Below are positions 26,046-33,365 of a DNA stretch of 64,000 bases, piece after piece. The notes beneath the pieces were generated by a model that was not told where the DNA came from, ran no database searches, and saw only the letters and a program-made list of their open reading frames with translations. Position numbers and translations under genes: made by a program. The stretch covers positions 62,001 to 126,000 of the forward strand of contig JAFYKY010000017.1 in assembly GCA_017537345.1 (NCBI GenBank), given 5' to 3'. Origin of the DNA: Clostridia bacterium (GTDB lineage: Bacteria; Bacillota; Clostridia; Oscillospirales; CAG-382). How positions within the stretch are numbered: the stretch's first letter is position 1; every line of letters starts with the position of its first letter.

Positions 26046-26531
26046 CTAAACTCCAATTTTGTGCATATTACAGGTGCCGTGACATATTGCCGCCGCCAAT
26101 GCGTCCGCCGCATCATCGGGCTTGGGGGTTCTGTCCAGCTTAAGCAGCATTTTTACCATGTACTGAACCTGCTGTTTTTCCGCCCTGCCGTATCCCACCA
26201 CCGATTGCTTTATCTGTAAGGGAGTGTATTCAAAGGTGTTTATCCCTTTATTTTCCGCCGCAAGCAGCATAACTCCTCTTGCCTGGCAAACGTCCACCGC
26301 CGTGCGCTGGTTAGTGTTGAAAAACAATTCTTCTATCGCCATACAATCGGGCTTATAGGTGTCAATAAGCTGGCACATACAATCGTATATTTCTTTAAGT
26401 CTTTTTTCTATAAGAGTGTGAGGGGGCGTGGTTATCGCGCCGTATGAAATCGGTATAAAAATACCGTTTTCGCACCGTACTACACCGTACCCTACAGTGG
26501 CAAAACCCGGGTCGATGCCCAATACTACCAT
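26046..26531 (-). CDS. ruvC: Holliday junction resolvase RuvC
   Basis: This 161-residue RNase H-fold endonuclease shows its acidic residues in GIDPG, AIEELFF and the C-terminal DDAADALAAAICH. It makes paired nicks across Holliday junctions. The start at 26531 has AGGAGG 6 bases upstream; the ATG 6 bases earlier overlaps that site. It is the first gene of the long minus-strand run and has the promoter at 26566-26594. Confidence 0.95.
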   Translation of the reverse strand: MVVLGIDPGFATVGYGVVRCENGIFIPISYGAITTPPHTLIEKRLKEIYDCMCQLIDTYKPDCMAIEELFFNTNQRTAVDVCQARGVMLLAAENKGINTFEYTPLQIKQSVVGYGRAEKQQVQYMVKMLLKLDRTPKPDDAADALAAAICHGTCNMHKIGV

Positions 26532-26565
26532 AACCATCCTCCTGACGAAAAAATATAATCAGTAT

Positions 26566-26594
26566 ATTATATCATTAAAAGATGTTTTAGTCAA
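26566..26594 (-). promoter_or_regulatory. SigA-type promoter for ruvCAB
   Basis: On the minus strand TTGACT (26594-26589), a 17-base spacer and TATAAT (26571-26566) lie 34 bases upstream of ruvC. It may drive much of the co-directional run down to thrS. Confidence 0.75.
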
Positions 26595-26641
26595 CGAATC
26601 GGGGCAAAATAAATTATTTTTTTCTTTATTAATAAAAATGC

Positions 26642-26670
26642 TTGCTTTTTTAGCCGTTTTGATTTATTAT
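26642..26670 (+). promoter_or_regulatory. SigA-type promoter for acpP
   Basis: TTGCTT (26642-26647), 17 bases and TATTAT (26665-26670) lie 45 bases before the acpP start, divergent from the ruvC promoter. Confidence 0.55.
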
Positions 26671-26715
26671 ATCTCTGCGGTGTTTACACCGTACGAATTT
26701 CAGGAGGTCATTAAA

Positions 26716-26946
26716 ATGGATATGATTGAAAAGGTAAAGAGCATTGTTGCCGCACAGCTTCGTCTGGAGCCGGAAAGTATAGCGGATGATGCATCTCTCA
26801 TAGAGGATCTCGGCGCAGATTCGTTGGATCTGGTTGATATCGTAATGGCGTTTGAAAGCGAGTTTGATACAACTGTACCCGAAGAAGATTTTTCTGAACT
26901 TCGCACAATCAAGGATCTTGCGGATTACATAAGCGCACGCATTTAA
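26716..26946 (+). CDS. acpP: Acyl carrier protein
   Basis: This 76-residue acidic helical protein has the phosphopantetheine attachment motif LGADSLDLVDIVMAFESEF, with Ser in DSL. It carries acyl chains in fatty acid synthesis after CoA-derived modification. CAGGAGG is 8 bases upstream of the ATG; the open frame continues upstream but without a plausible start. No fab genes are adjacent, so this may be the sole or a secondary copy. Confidence 0.93.
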   Translation: MDMIEKVKSIVAAQLRLEPESIADDASLIEDLGADSLDLVDIVMAFESEFDTTVPEEDFSELRTIKDLADYISARI

Positions 26947-26961
26947 TCGTACTATCAAAAA

Positions 26962-26992
26962 CGGCAGACTTTTCTTTTGGAACGGTCTGCTG
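26962..26992 (+). terminator. Possible weak terminator after acpP
   Basis: An 8-bp stem (26962-26969 with 26985-26992, one G-U pair) and 15-base loop are followed only by TATTTGTG. The T-run is poor, so termination may be partial. Confidence 0.35.
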
Positions 26993-27030
26993 TATTTGTG
27001 TCTGCAGGTTGTTTCGAAGGAGTGAAAATA

Positions 27031-27684
27031 ATGAGATACGACGCCGTGTTTTTCGATTTGGACGGAACTCTTCTGGATACTCTCGGAGATCTGTCCTCCG
27101 CAGTAAACCACGTGCTTGAAAAAAGAGGCTTTCCCACCCGAACAAAGGAAGAGATAAGGTCATTTATAGGCGATGGATTCGCTATGCTTATCCGCCGCGC
27201 CTGCCCTCCTTACGCAGAGGAAAAGGATCTTGAAACCGCATTTGATGATTTTTCCGAATATTACTCGGCGCATATTGCGGATACCACCGTGCCCTACGAG
27301 GGTATATGCGGTTTGGTGAAGCGGCTTTACGAAAGCGGAATAAAAATGGCAGTGGTTTCAAATAAGCGGGATGCTGCCGTGAAATATCTTGTCGAACGTT
27401 TCTTTGGCGAACATATAAAGATCGCTCTGGGAGAAAGGGGAGGGAATACCCGCAAGCCCTCGCCCACGCTGTGCTTGGAAGCGGCGGCAGAGGCAGGCGT
27501 TTCGTGCGGAAAAACGCTTTATATAGGTGATTCTCCTTCGGATATAACCACCGCTTTCAACGCCGGTATGATACCCGTTGCGGTCACCTGGGGATTTCGC
27601 ACAAAAGAAGAGCTTTTAAGGGGCGGACAAGTGATTGTTGCCGAAAACGCAAAACAGCTCGAGGATATAATTTTCGGAAGATAA
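27031..27684 (+). CDS. HAD-superfamily phosphatase, phosphoglycolate phosphatase-like
   Basis: This 217-residue protein begins MRYDAVFFDLDGTLLDT with the HAD nucleophile DxD. Later come motif II in AVVSNKRD, the motif III Lys near KPSP and motif IV GDSPSDITTAFNAG. The helical cap follows the Gph/PpaX pattern. Substrate could be phosphoglycolate or pyrophosphate; sequence reading alone does not decide. GAAGGAG precedes the chosen ATG at 27031; an upstream in-frame ATG at 26977 would add 18 unlikely residues. Confidence 0.75.
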   Translation: MRYDAVFFDLDGTLLDTLGDLSSAVNHVLEKRGFPTRTKEEIRSFIGDGFAMLIRRACPPYAEEKDLETAFDDFSEYYSAHIADTTVPYEGICGLVKRLYESGIKMAVVSNKRDAAVKYLVERFFGEHIKIALGERGGNTRKPSPTLCLEAAAEAGVSCGKTLYIGDSPSDITTAFNAGMIPVAVTWGFRTKEELLRGGQVIVAENAKQLEDIIFGR

Positions 27685-27699
27685 TTTTTGCAAATATCG

Positions 27700-27728
27700 T
27701 TGCAATTTATAAATTAATATGTTATTAT
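27700..27728 (+). promoter_or_regulatory. Probable promoter of nagA and the ROK-like kinase gene
   Basis: TTGCAA (27700-27705), 17 bases and TATTAT (27723-27728) lie here, with an overlapping TATAAT at 27726-27731. Two TTGCAA copies (27688 and 27700) lie 12 bases apart and could instead be part of an operator. Confidence 0.5.
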
Positions 27729-27764
27729 AATTTCAAATGACAAAAAATGGAGGATATGTGCTTT

Positions 27765-28898
27765 ATGAAGGCTATTATCAACGGCAAAATAATTCTTAAA
27801 GACCGTATCGTAGAGGGCAAGGTTCTCGTTTACGACAGCGTTATCCGCGGCGTATGCGACAATGCTCCCGAAGGTGCGGAGATAATCGATGCAAAGGGCG
27901 GCTACGTAGCTCCCGGTCTTATCGACCTGCACATTCACGGATATCTCGGCAAGGACGTTTGTGACGGTGAACCCGAAAGCATCCGTACCATTGCGGAAGG
28001 TATCGTGGCAAACGGTGTTACCGGCTTCCTTCCCACCACTATGACAGTAGATATGAAGGTTATCCGCAAGGCTCTTGAATGTCTCCGTTCTCTCAAGGAA
28101 GAAAGCAAGACCTGGAACGGTACTGCCATTCTCGGCTGCCATGCAGAAGGTCCTTTTATAAATGCAAAGAAAAAGGGCGCGCAGGATGAGAAATACATAC
28201 TCAAGCCCGACGCAGCTTTTGTTAAGGAATATGCAGATATCATCAAGATAATCTCTCTCGCTCCCGAAATGGACGAGGATTTCGCCGCTATCCGTGAGAT
28301 AGTTGCGGATACCGACGTTGTTGTTTCTATGGGCCATACCGACGCGGATTACGATACTGCTTATAAGTCCACAGTAAACGGCGTTTCCCACGCAACCCAC
28401 CTTTTCAACGCTATGACAGCTCTCGCACACCGCAACCCCGGTGTTGTAGGTGCGGCTCTTAATTCCGACGTTACTACCGAGCTTATCGTGGACACCTTCC
28501 ACGTTAACCCCGCTTTGTATCCCATCGTTGCAAAGCTCAAGGGCGACAAGCTGTGCTTTATCACCGACTGTCTCCCCGCAGGCGGACTTCCCGAAGGTCA
28601 GTACACTCTCGGCGGCACTGCTTTCGTTTCCAAGGGTATCGAATGCAGACTGCTTGACGGCACTATCGCAGGCAGTATCCTTAAGTTGAACAAGGGCGTT
28701 TGGAACGTATATACCACCACCGATCTTCCTCTTTGGTATTGCGTAAACTGCGCATCTCTCAACCCCGCAAACGCTATCGGCATGGGCGCAACCAAGGGCT
28801 CTCTCGATATCGGCAAGGATGCGGATATTATTATTACCGACAACGAATTTAACGTAGAAAAAACTATTATCGGAGGCACAGTAAGATATGAAGCTTAA
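27765..28898 (+). CDS. nagA: N-acetylglucosamine-6-phosphate deacetylase
   Basis: This 377-residue amidohydrolase has metal ligands in GLIDLHIHGYLGKD, Glu in CHAEGPF, SMGHTDADYDTA, THLFNAMTALAHRNPG, and Asp in FITDCLPAGGLPEGQY. It converts GlcNAc-6-P to GlcN-6-P and acetate. I chose the third ATG (27765), since GGAGG at 27749-27753 lies 11 bases before it and too close to or inside the earlier ATGs. Codon use is strongly biased to AAG, TTC and CTC, suggesting high expression. It overlaps the next gene by 11 bases. Confidence 0.92.
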   Translation: MKAIINGKIILKDRIVEGKVLVYDSVIRGVCDNAPEGAEIIDAKGGYVAPGLIDLHIHGYLGKDVCDGEPESIRTIAEGIVANGVTGFLPTTMTVDMKVIRKALECLRSLKEESKTWNGTAILGCHAEGPFINAKKKGAQDEKYILKPDAAFVKEYADIIKIISLAPEMDEDFAAIREIVADTDVVVSMGHTDADYDTAYKSTVNGVSHATHLFNAMTALAHRNPGVVGAALNSDVTTELIVDTFHVNPALYPIVAKLKGDKLCFITDCLPAGGLPEGQYTLGGTAFVSKGIECRLLDGTIAGSILKLNKGVWNVYTTTDLPLWYCVNCASLNPANAIGMGATKGSLDIGKDADIIITDNEFNVEKTIIGGTVRYEA

Positions 28899-30267
28899 AG
28901 TAAATGCTGTTCTTGATCCCCAGTTCCAGCCCCTTTCTCTCCTTTGCCGCGAAATGCGCGAAGCTACCAAGGAAAACGGTCAGGATATCGTAATCGGTAT
29001 TCAGAGAAACAAGGGTTATATCACCACTTATAAAACCAGAATTTATCCTGATGGAATCGGCAAAGACGAAGAAAACATCAATTTTGTTGACCGTCTTGTA
29101 AAGAGCCTTCTCTGGGTAGCCGGCGGTTATAAGATCATTATCGCAGGATCCAAGGTTGTTGGCGCAAACATCAAGGCTGCTTACGCAAAGGGCGGCTCCC
29201 GTGATTTCGATAACGGATTTATGGCTCGCGTATATGAGACCGAATTCGAAGTAGAGCTCCGCGATATCGCAGACGCTCCCGTAGATTACAACTCTCCCGC
29301 TCCCGTTGGCAGACATCTCGAAGGCTGCCGTATCGGTTTTGACGCAGGCGGAAGTGACCGTAAGGTTTCCGCTGTTATCGACGGCGAAGCAGTTTACTCC
29401 GAAGAAGTTGTTTGGTTCCCCAAGATCAACTCCGATCCCAGCTATCACTACGAAGGCATTCTCAACGCTATGAAGACTGCCGCTTCTCATATGCCCAGAG
29501 TTGACGCTATCGGCGTTTCCTCCGCAGGTGTATATATCGACAACAAGATCATGGTTGCTTCTCTCTTCCTCAAGGTTCCCGATGATCAGTTCGATAAGTG
29601 CGTAAAGAATATGTATATCGACGTTGCAAAGGAACTTGGCGAAAACATTCCCATCGAAGTTGCAAACGACGGTGACGTTACTGCACTTGCAGGCGCTATG
29701 GATCTTGATGATACCAACGTTCTCGGCGTTGCTATGGGTACTTCCGAAGCAGGCGGTTATGTTGACGGTCAGGGTAATATCACCGGCTGGCTCAACGAGC
29801 TCGCTTTCGTTCCCGTTGATAATTGCAAGAATGCAATGGTAGACGAATGGTCCGGCGATTACGGATGCGGCGTTAAGTACTTCTCTCAGGACGGCGTTAT
29901 CAAGCTCGCTCCTTTTGCAGGTATTGAACTTGACGAAAACCTCTCTCCCGCAGAAAAGCTTAAGGTTGTTCAGAACCTTATGAAGGAAGGCGACGAAAGA
30001 GCTGCAAAGATTTACGAAACCATCGGTGTTTACTTCGGCTATGCTATCGCATACTACACCGAATTCTATGATATCAAGCACGTTCTCATTATGGGTCGTG
30101 TTACCAGCGGCGAAGGCGGAACCATCCTCCTTGCAAAGGCTCAGGAAGTTCTCGATGTTGAATTCCCCGAACTCGCAAAGAAGATCACTCTCCACATTCC
30201 CGATGAATCTTCCCGCCGTGTAGGCCAGTCTGTTGCAGCAGCAAGCCTTCCCGATCTCGGCAAATAA
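28888..30267 (+). CDS. ROK-like sugar kinase with a 145-residue N-terminal extension
   Basis: This is a 459-residue protein. The kinase part starts near residue 147 with the phosphate-1 motif GFDAGGSDRK; later come AIGVSSAGVYIDN, VANDGDVTALAGA, GVAMGTSEAGG and a C-terminal VLIMGRVTSGEGG. Typical ROK kinases are about 300 residues with a CxCGxxGC zinc motif; here only a lone DYGCG is seen. The N-terminal domain resembles nothing I recognise. Tight coupling to nagA points to phosphorylation of GlcNAc or another wall sugar. Codon bias matches nagA. A terminator follows at 30283. Confidence 0.7.
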   Translation: MKLKVNAVLDPQFQPLSLLCREMREATKENGQDIVIGIQRNKGYITTYKTRIYPDGIGKDEENINFVDRLVKSLLWVAGGYKIIIAGSKVVGANIKAAYAKGGSRDFDNGFMARVYETEFEVELRDIADAPVDYNSPAPVGRHLEGCRIGFDAGGSDRKVSAVIDGEAVYSEEVVWFPKINSDPSYHYEGILNAMKTAASHMPRVDAIGVSSAGVYIDNKIMVASLFLKVPDDQFDKCVKNMYIDVAKELGENIPIEVANDGDVTALAGAMDLDDTNVLGVAMGTSEAGGYVDGQGNITGWLNELAFVPVDNCKNAMVDEWSGDYGCGVKYFSQDGVIKLAPFAGIELDENLSPAEKLKVVQNLMKEGDERAAKIYETIGVYFGYAIAYYTEFYDIKHVLIMGRVTSGEGGTILLAKAQEVLDVEFPELAKKITLHIPDESSRRVGQSVAAASLPDLGK

Positions 30268-30282
30268 AAAATAAACACCATT

Positions 30283-30312
30283 AAGGCAGAAGCGAAAACT
30301 TCTGCCTTTTTT
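30283..30312 (+). terminator. Rho-independent terminator of the nagA operon
   Basis: A 10-bp stem (30283-30292 with 30299-30308), loop CGAAAA, then a T-run. Confidence 0.9.
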
Positions 30313-30313
30313 A

Positions 30314-30342
30314 TTGACAAAATATTCATAGTATGGTATCTT
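30314..30342 (+). promoter_or_regulatory. Promoter of the secreted SGNH protein gene
   Basis: A perfect TTGACA (30314-30319), 17 bases and a poorer TATCTT (30337-30342) lie here, packed against the preceding terminator. Confidence 0.5.
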
Positions 30343-30373
30343 TTCTTTAATAAAAATACACGGAGGTAGCGCT

Positions 30374-32413
30374 GTGAAAAAGAAAATAGCCATTTTACTC
30401 ACATCAGTTCTGCTGGGAACATCCCTTTGCACTATGGGAGCCTTTGCGGAGAATAAGACCTATGACGTTGATAAAACCTACGAAATTACAGGTTATGACC
30501 AAAAGACATCTTCCGGCGGAGTGTTCGTATATCCTAACGATACCAACAAAACTCGTGTTATCGGTTCCAGTGAATATAATTTCCGTTATTCGAAGATACT
30601 TATTTTCAATAAGGACGGCGTTCTTATCGAAGCGGGCGGCGATCTGCTTGCCAATGAAAACGGTGTAAACGGTTCTCCTCAGCTTACGGTAAACGTGCCT
30701 GCAGGCGGATTTCTGGTAGCCTTTAATTCCGGCGCTCCCGCAGGACTTACCCAATGCTACAATACGGTTATGGAAGGCGCTATGCTGTATAACGCCACTA
30801 TGTCGGTGATCTATCCCGCCTACGGCGAGTACAACAAGACCACCAATAAACTGCGTATTGCATACGATGATCCCGTTGCACCCTCCAAGGATGCCATTAA
30901 GTTCCTGTTTGTGGGTAACAGTACTACCTATTTCAATGGTATTCCCATTAAATTCAAGGGTCTGTGCGAAGCTGCCGGTATAGAAGTTGTTGTTGATTAC
31001 TGCACCAACGGAAGCGCGTTTTTATCCGAGTTTGCAGATGCAAACCACGAGCGCGGAAAGAAATTCCGCAATATGCTCAATGCAAAAGAGTACGATTACG
31101 TGGTACTGCAGGATGCGGCGGGCGCAGGATATAACGCTATGGAAAAAGCTGTCGGCACAATGCTTCCTCTTATAGAGAAGAACGGCGCAACTCCGCTTTT
31201 GTATATGCGCTATTCCAATGATCTCGATCCCGAAACCAGAGTGGATTCCTTCTACAAGCATTATCTCAACTACAGCCGCCTTTCCGCTAAATACGATATC
31301 GATTACGCTCCCGTATCCGGCGCATTTCTTAAGTGTATAGAGACTAATCCCGAAATAAATCTTTTCGCGGATGACGGCGGACACCACTCCTGGGAAGGAA
31401 GTTATCTTGCTGCTTGTACCTGGCTGTATTCTTATCTCGGAAAAGATCCCCGCGGAAATTCTTATACCGCAAATCTTCCTGCAGCAACCGCAACAGCTTT
31501 GCAGAATATAGCATACGAAATCGCAAAGAACGGATATCCTTTCCCCGGTTCCGACATTACCAAAAACGTAATAGACGGTGTTACATACGAAAACCTTTCG
31601 CTCAATAAACCTTATACCTCCACCGGTGGTGAATACACCGACGAAAGATGGACAGACGGTACCGGTTCCAAGCCCTTGGGCAAGTTCACCAATGGTTATG
31701 ATGCTCTCGGTGTTGCCGGCGATTCCGGTGAATGTGCTTGCTTCAAGGGTAAGGAAGTAAGTATCACCATAGATCTCGGTAAGCTGAGCAAAGTAAAGCA
31801 AATTTGCGCAGACCTTTACGGCAATACCGGATGGGGCATTCCTTCCACCAAAAAAGCATCACTCAAGGTTGCTTTTTCCGCAGACGGTAAAAACTTCACC
31901 GAAGCTGTTGCTGTTACAGATAGTACCACTCAAACCGAGGGTAACTGGGAAAGACGCGATTTTGTTATAACCTTTGCGGATATGACCGAAGCAAGATACG
32001 TAAGAGTTGTTTACGTTATCGACGGTAACTTCCTGTGGGGAAGTGAAATAAGCGTTTACGGTACCTCCGAGACCCAAAACGAGCCTGACGTTTCCGAACC
32101 CGACGTTTCCGAAGACGAGGTTTCCGAAGACGAAGTGTCTGAAGCTCCCGAGGTTTCCGAAGAGCAGGAAAGCTCCGAAACTCCCGAAGTTTCCGAAGAA
32201 AATTCCGATGTATCCGTTGCACCCGAAGCTTCCGAGCCTGCAGATGAAGATACCGATTCTTCTTCCGAAACAAGTGAACCTGCCGTAAGCGACGATTCCT
32301 CCGCAACATCCGGAGATAAAGGCAATACCGGCGTTATAGTAGCGTGCGTCGCTGTTGCCGTATGCGCCGTCGCCGCTGTGTGTGCGTTTGTTTTTTTCAA
32401 AAAGAAAAAATAA
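30374..32413 (+). CDS. Secreted SGNH-hydrolase-like protein with discoidin domain and C-terminal anchor
   Basis: This 679-residue protein has a signal peptide (1-25, ending AFA), an N-terminal beta region (about 30-155), an SGNH/DUF4886-like domain (about 175-385; start KFLFVGNSTTYFN, end DGGHHSWEGSYLAAC) and an F5/8-type carbohydrate-binding domain (about 400-565). A Ser/Glu-rich linker of about 80 residues is built on VSE repeats (570-650), followed by a TM helix and KKKK tail. No LPXTG is seen, so it is a TM-anchored surface protein. It may de-esterify or bind glycans. Start is GTG with GGAGG. Confidence 0.75.
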   Translation: MKKKIAILLTSVLLGTSLCTMGAFAENKTYDVDKTYEITGYDQKTSSGGVFVYPNDTNKTRVIGSSEYNFRYSKILIFNKDGVLIEAGGDLLANENGVNGSPQLTVNVPAGGFLVAFNSGAPAGLTQCYNTVMEGAMLYNATMSVIYPAYGEYNKTTNKLRIAYDDPVAPSKDAIKFLFVGNSTTYFNGIPIKFKGLCEAAGIEVVVDYCTNGSAFLSEFADANHERGKKFRNMLNAKEYDYVVLQDAAGAGYNAMEKAVGTMLPLIEKNGATPLLYMRYSNDLDPETRVDSFYKHYLNYSRLSAKYDIDYAPVSGAFLKCIETNPEINLFADDGGHHSWEGSYLAACTWLYSYLGKDPRGNSYTANLPAATATALQNIAYEIAKNGYPFPGSDITKNVIDGVTYENLSLNKPYTSTGGEYTDERWTDGTGSKPLGKFTNGYDALGVAGDSGECACFKGKEVSITIDLGKLSKVKQICADLYGNTGWGIPSTKKASLKVAFSADGKNFTEAVAVTDSTTQTEGNWERRDFVITFADMTEARYVRVVYVIDGNFLWGSEISVYGTSETQNEPDVSEPDVSEDEVSEDEVSEAPEVSEEQESSETPEVSEENSDVSVAPEASEPADEDTDSSSETSEPAVSDDSSATSGDKGNTGVIVACVAVAVCAVAAVCAFVFFKKKK

Positions 32414-32434
32414 ATAACGGCTTTTAAAATTCTT

Positions 32435-32467
32435 TCCGCCTTGCGTTAAGCAGGGCGGATTTTTTTG
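32435..32467 (+). terminator. Rho-independent terminator
   Basis: A 10-bp GC-rich stem with one T-G pair (32435-32444 with 32450-32459), loop GTTAA, then seven T. Confidence 0.9.
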
Positions 32468-32516
32468 TTTTTAAATAAAAATATAATATTATTTTATGAA
32501 AAAATAAAAATTAGTG

Positions 32517-32545
32517 TTGGCAAAATAAAATAAATGTGTTATAAT
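32517..32545 (+). promoter_or_regulatory. SigA-type promoter of rlmB and the downstream gene
   Basis: TTGGCA (32517-32522), 17 bases and TATAAT (32540-32545) lie 40 bases before the rlmB start. Confidence 0.75.
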
Positions 32546-32585
32546 TATTTGGAATAGGTATGCTTACCGAAAAGAGGTATTTGAT

Positions 32586-33359
32586 ATGCGTGATGATTCC
32601 GTGCGCAACAGCGGTAACGATAATATTTTCTGGGGCAGAAATTCCGTTCTGGAATTACTCGCTTCCGGAAGAGATATAGATAAGATATACGTTCAGAAGG
32701 GCGCAGCCGAGGGAAGCATAAAGGTTATTATCGGCAAAGCGGCGGCAAGAAAGATTCCCATTGTGGAGACCGATCGGGCAAAGCTGGATTCAATGTCCGG
32801 CGGCGCGGTGCATCAGGGTGTAGCCGCTTCCGTGCCCGAGACCGTGTATGCGGATATAGAAGATCTTTTTTCTGCCGCAGACAAAAAGGGAGAAAAACCG
32901 TTTTTCGTTATTTGCGATTGCATTAACGATCCCCATAATCTCGGCGCAATAATCCGTACTGCAGAGTGCGCAGGCGCCCACGGCGTTATAATTCCCAAGC
33001 ACCGTTCCGTATCGTTGACCTCTACAGTTGCAAAATCCTCTGCCGGCGCGGTATTCCGTCTGCCCGTTGCGAGAGTCGGTAACATCGCTTCCGTAATTTC
33101 GGAGCTTCAGTCAAGAGGCGTATGGGTATACGCTCTTGAAGCAAGCGGAACTCCTTATTTCGGTGAAAGATTTGATGACAGCGGTATCGCCTTCGTCCTC
33201 GGAAGCGAAGGGGAAGGGGTATCCAGAATAGTAAAAGAAAAAAGCGATTTCGTGCTTTCCATACCTATGTACGGCGAGCTTAATTCATTAAACGTGTCTG
33301 CCGCGGCAGCTGTAATGCTGTTTGAAGCGGCGCGCCAACGTCACGGAAAGGGGGAGTAA
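32586..33359 (+). CDS. rlmB: 23S rRNA (guanosine-2'-O-)-methyltransferase, TrmH/SPOUT family
   Basis: This 257-residue protein has an N-terminal substrate-binding domain (WGRNSVLELLASGRDIDKIYV) and the SpoU core: CDCINDPHNLGAIIRTAECAG, IIPKHRSVSLTSTVAKSSAGA, and motif 3 LGSEGEGVSRIV...IPMYGELNSLNVSAAAAVMLFE. It methylates a ribose in 23S rRNA, G2251 in E. coli. Length is normal. The next gene starts 6 bases later, so both share the promoter at 32517. Confidence 0.9.
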   Translation: MRDDSVRNSGNDNIFWGRNSVLELLASGRDIDKIYVQKGAAEGSIKVIIGKAAARKIPIVETDRAKLDSMSGGAVHQGVAASVPETVYADIEDLFSAADKKGEKPFFVICDCINDPHNLGAIIRTAECAGAHGVIIPKHRSVSLTSTVAKSSAGAVFRLPVARVGNIASVISELQSRGVWVYALEASGTPYFGERFDDSGIAFVLGSEGEGVSRIVKEKSDFVLSIPMYGELNSLNVSAAAAVMLFEAARQRHGKGE

Positions 33360-33365
33360 AGGCAT

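Noticed and set aside
28867-30432. Long minus-strand open frame opposite the ROK-like gene
   Set aside because: Shadow frame over a codon-biased gene; it runs through a terminator and promoter.
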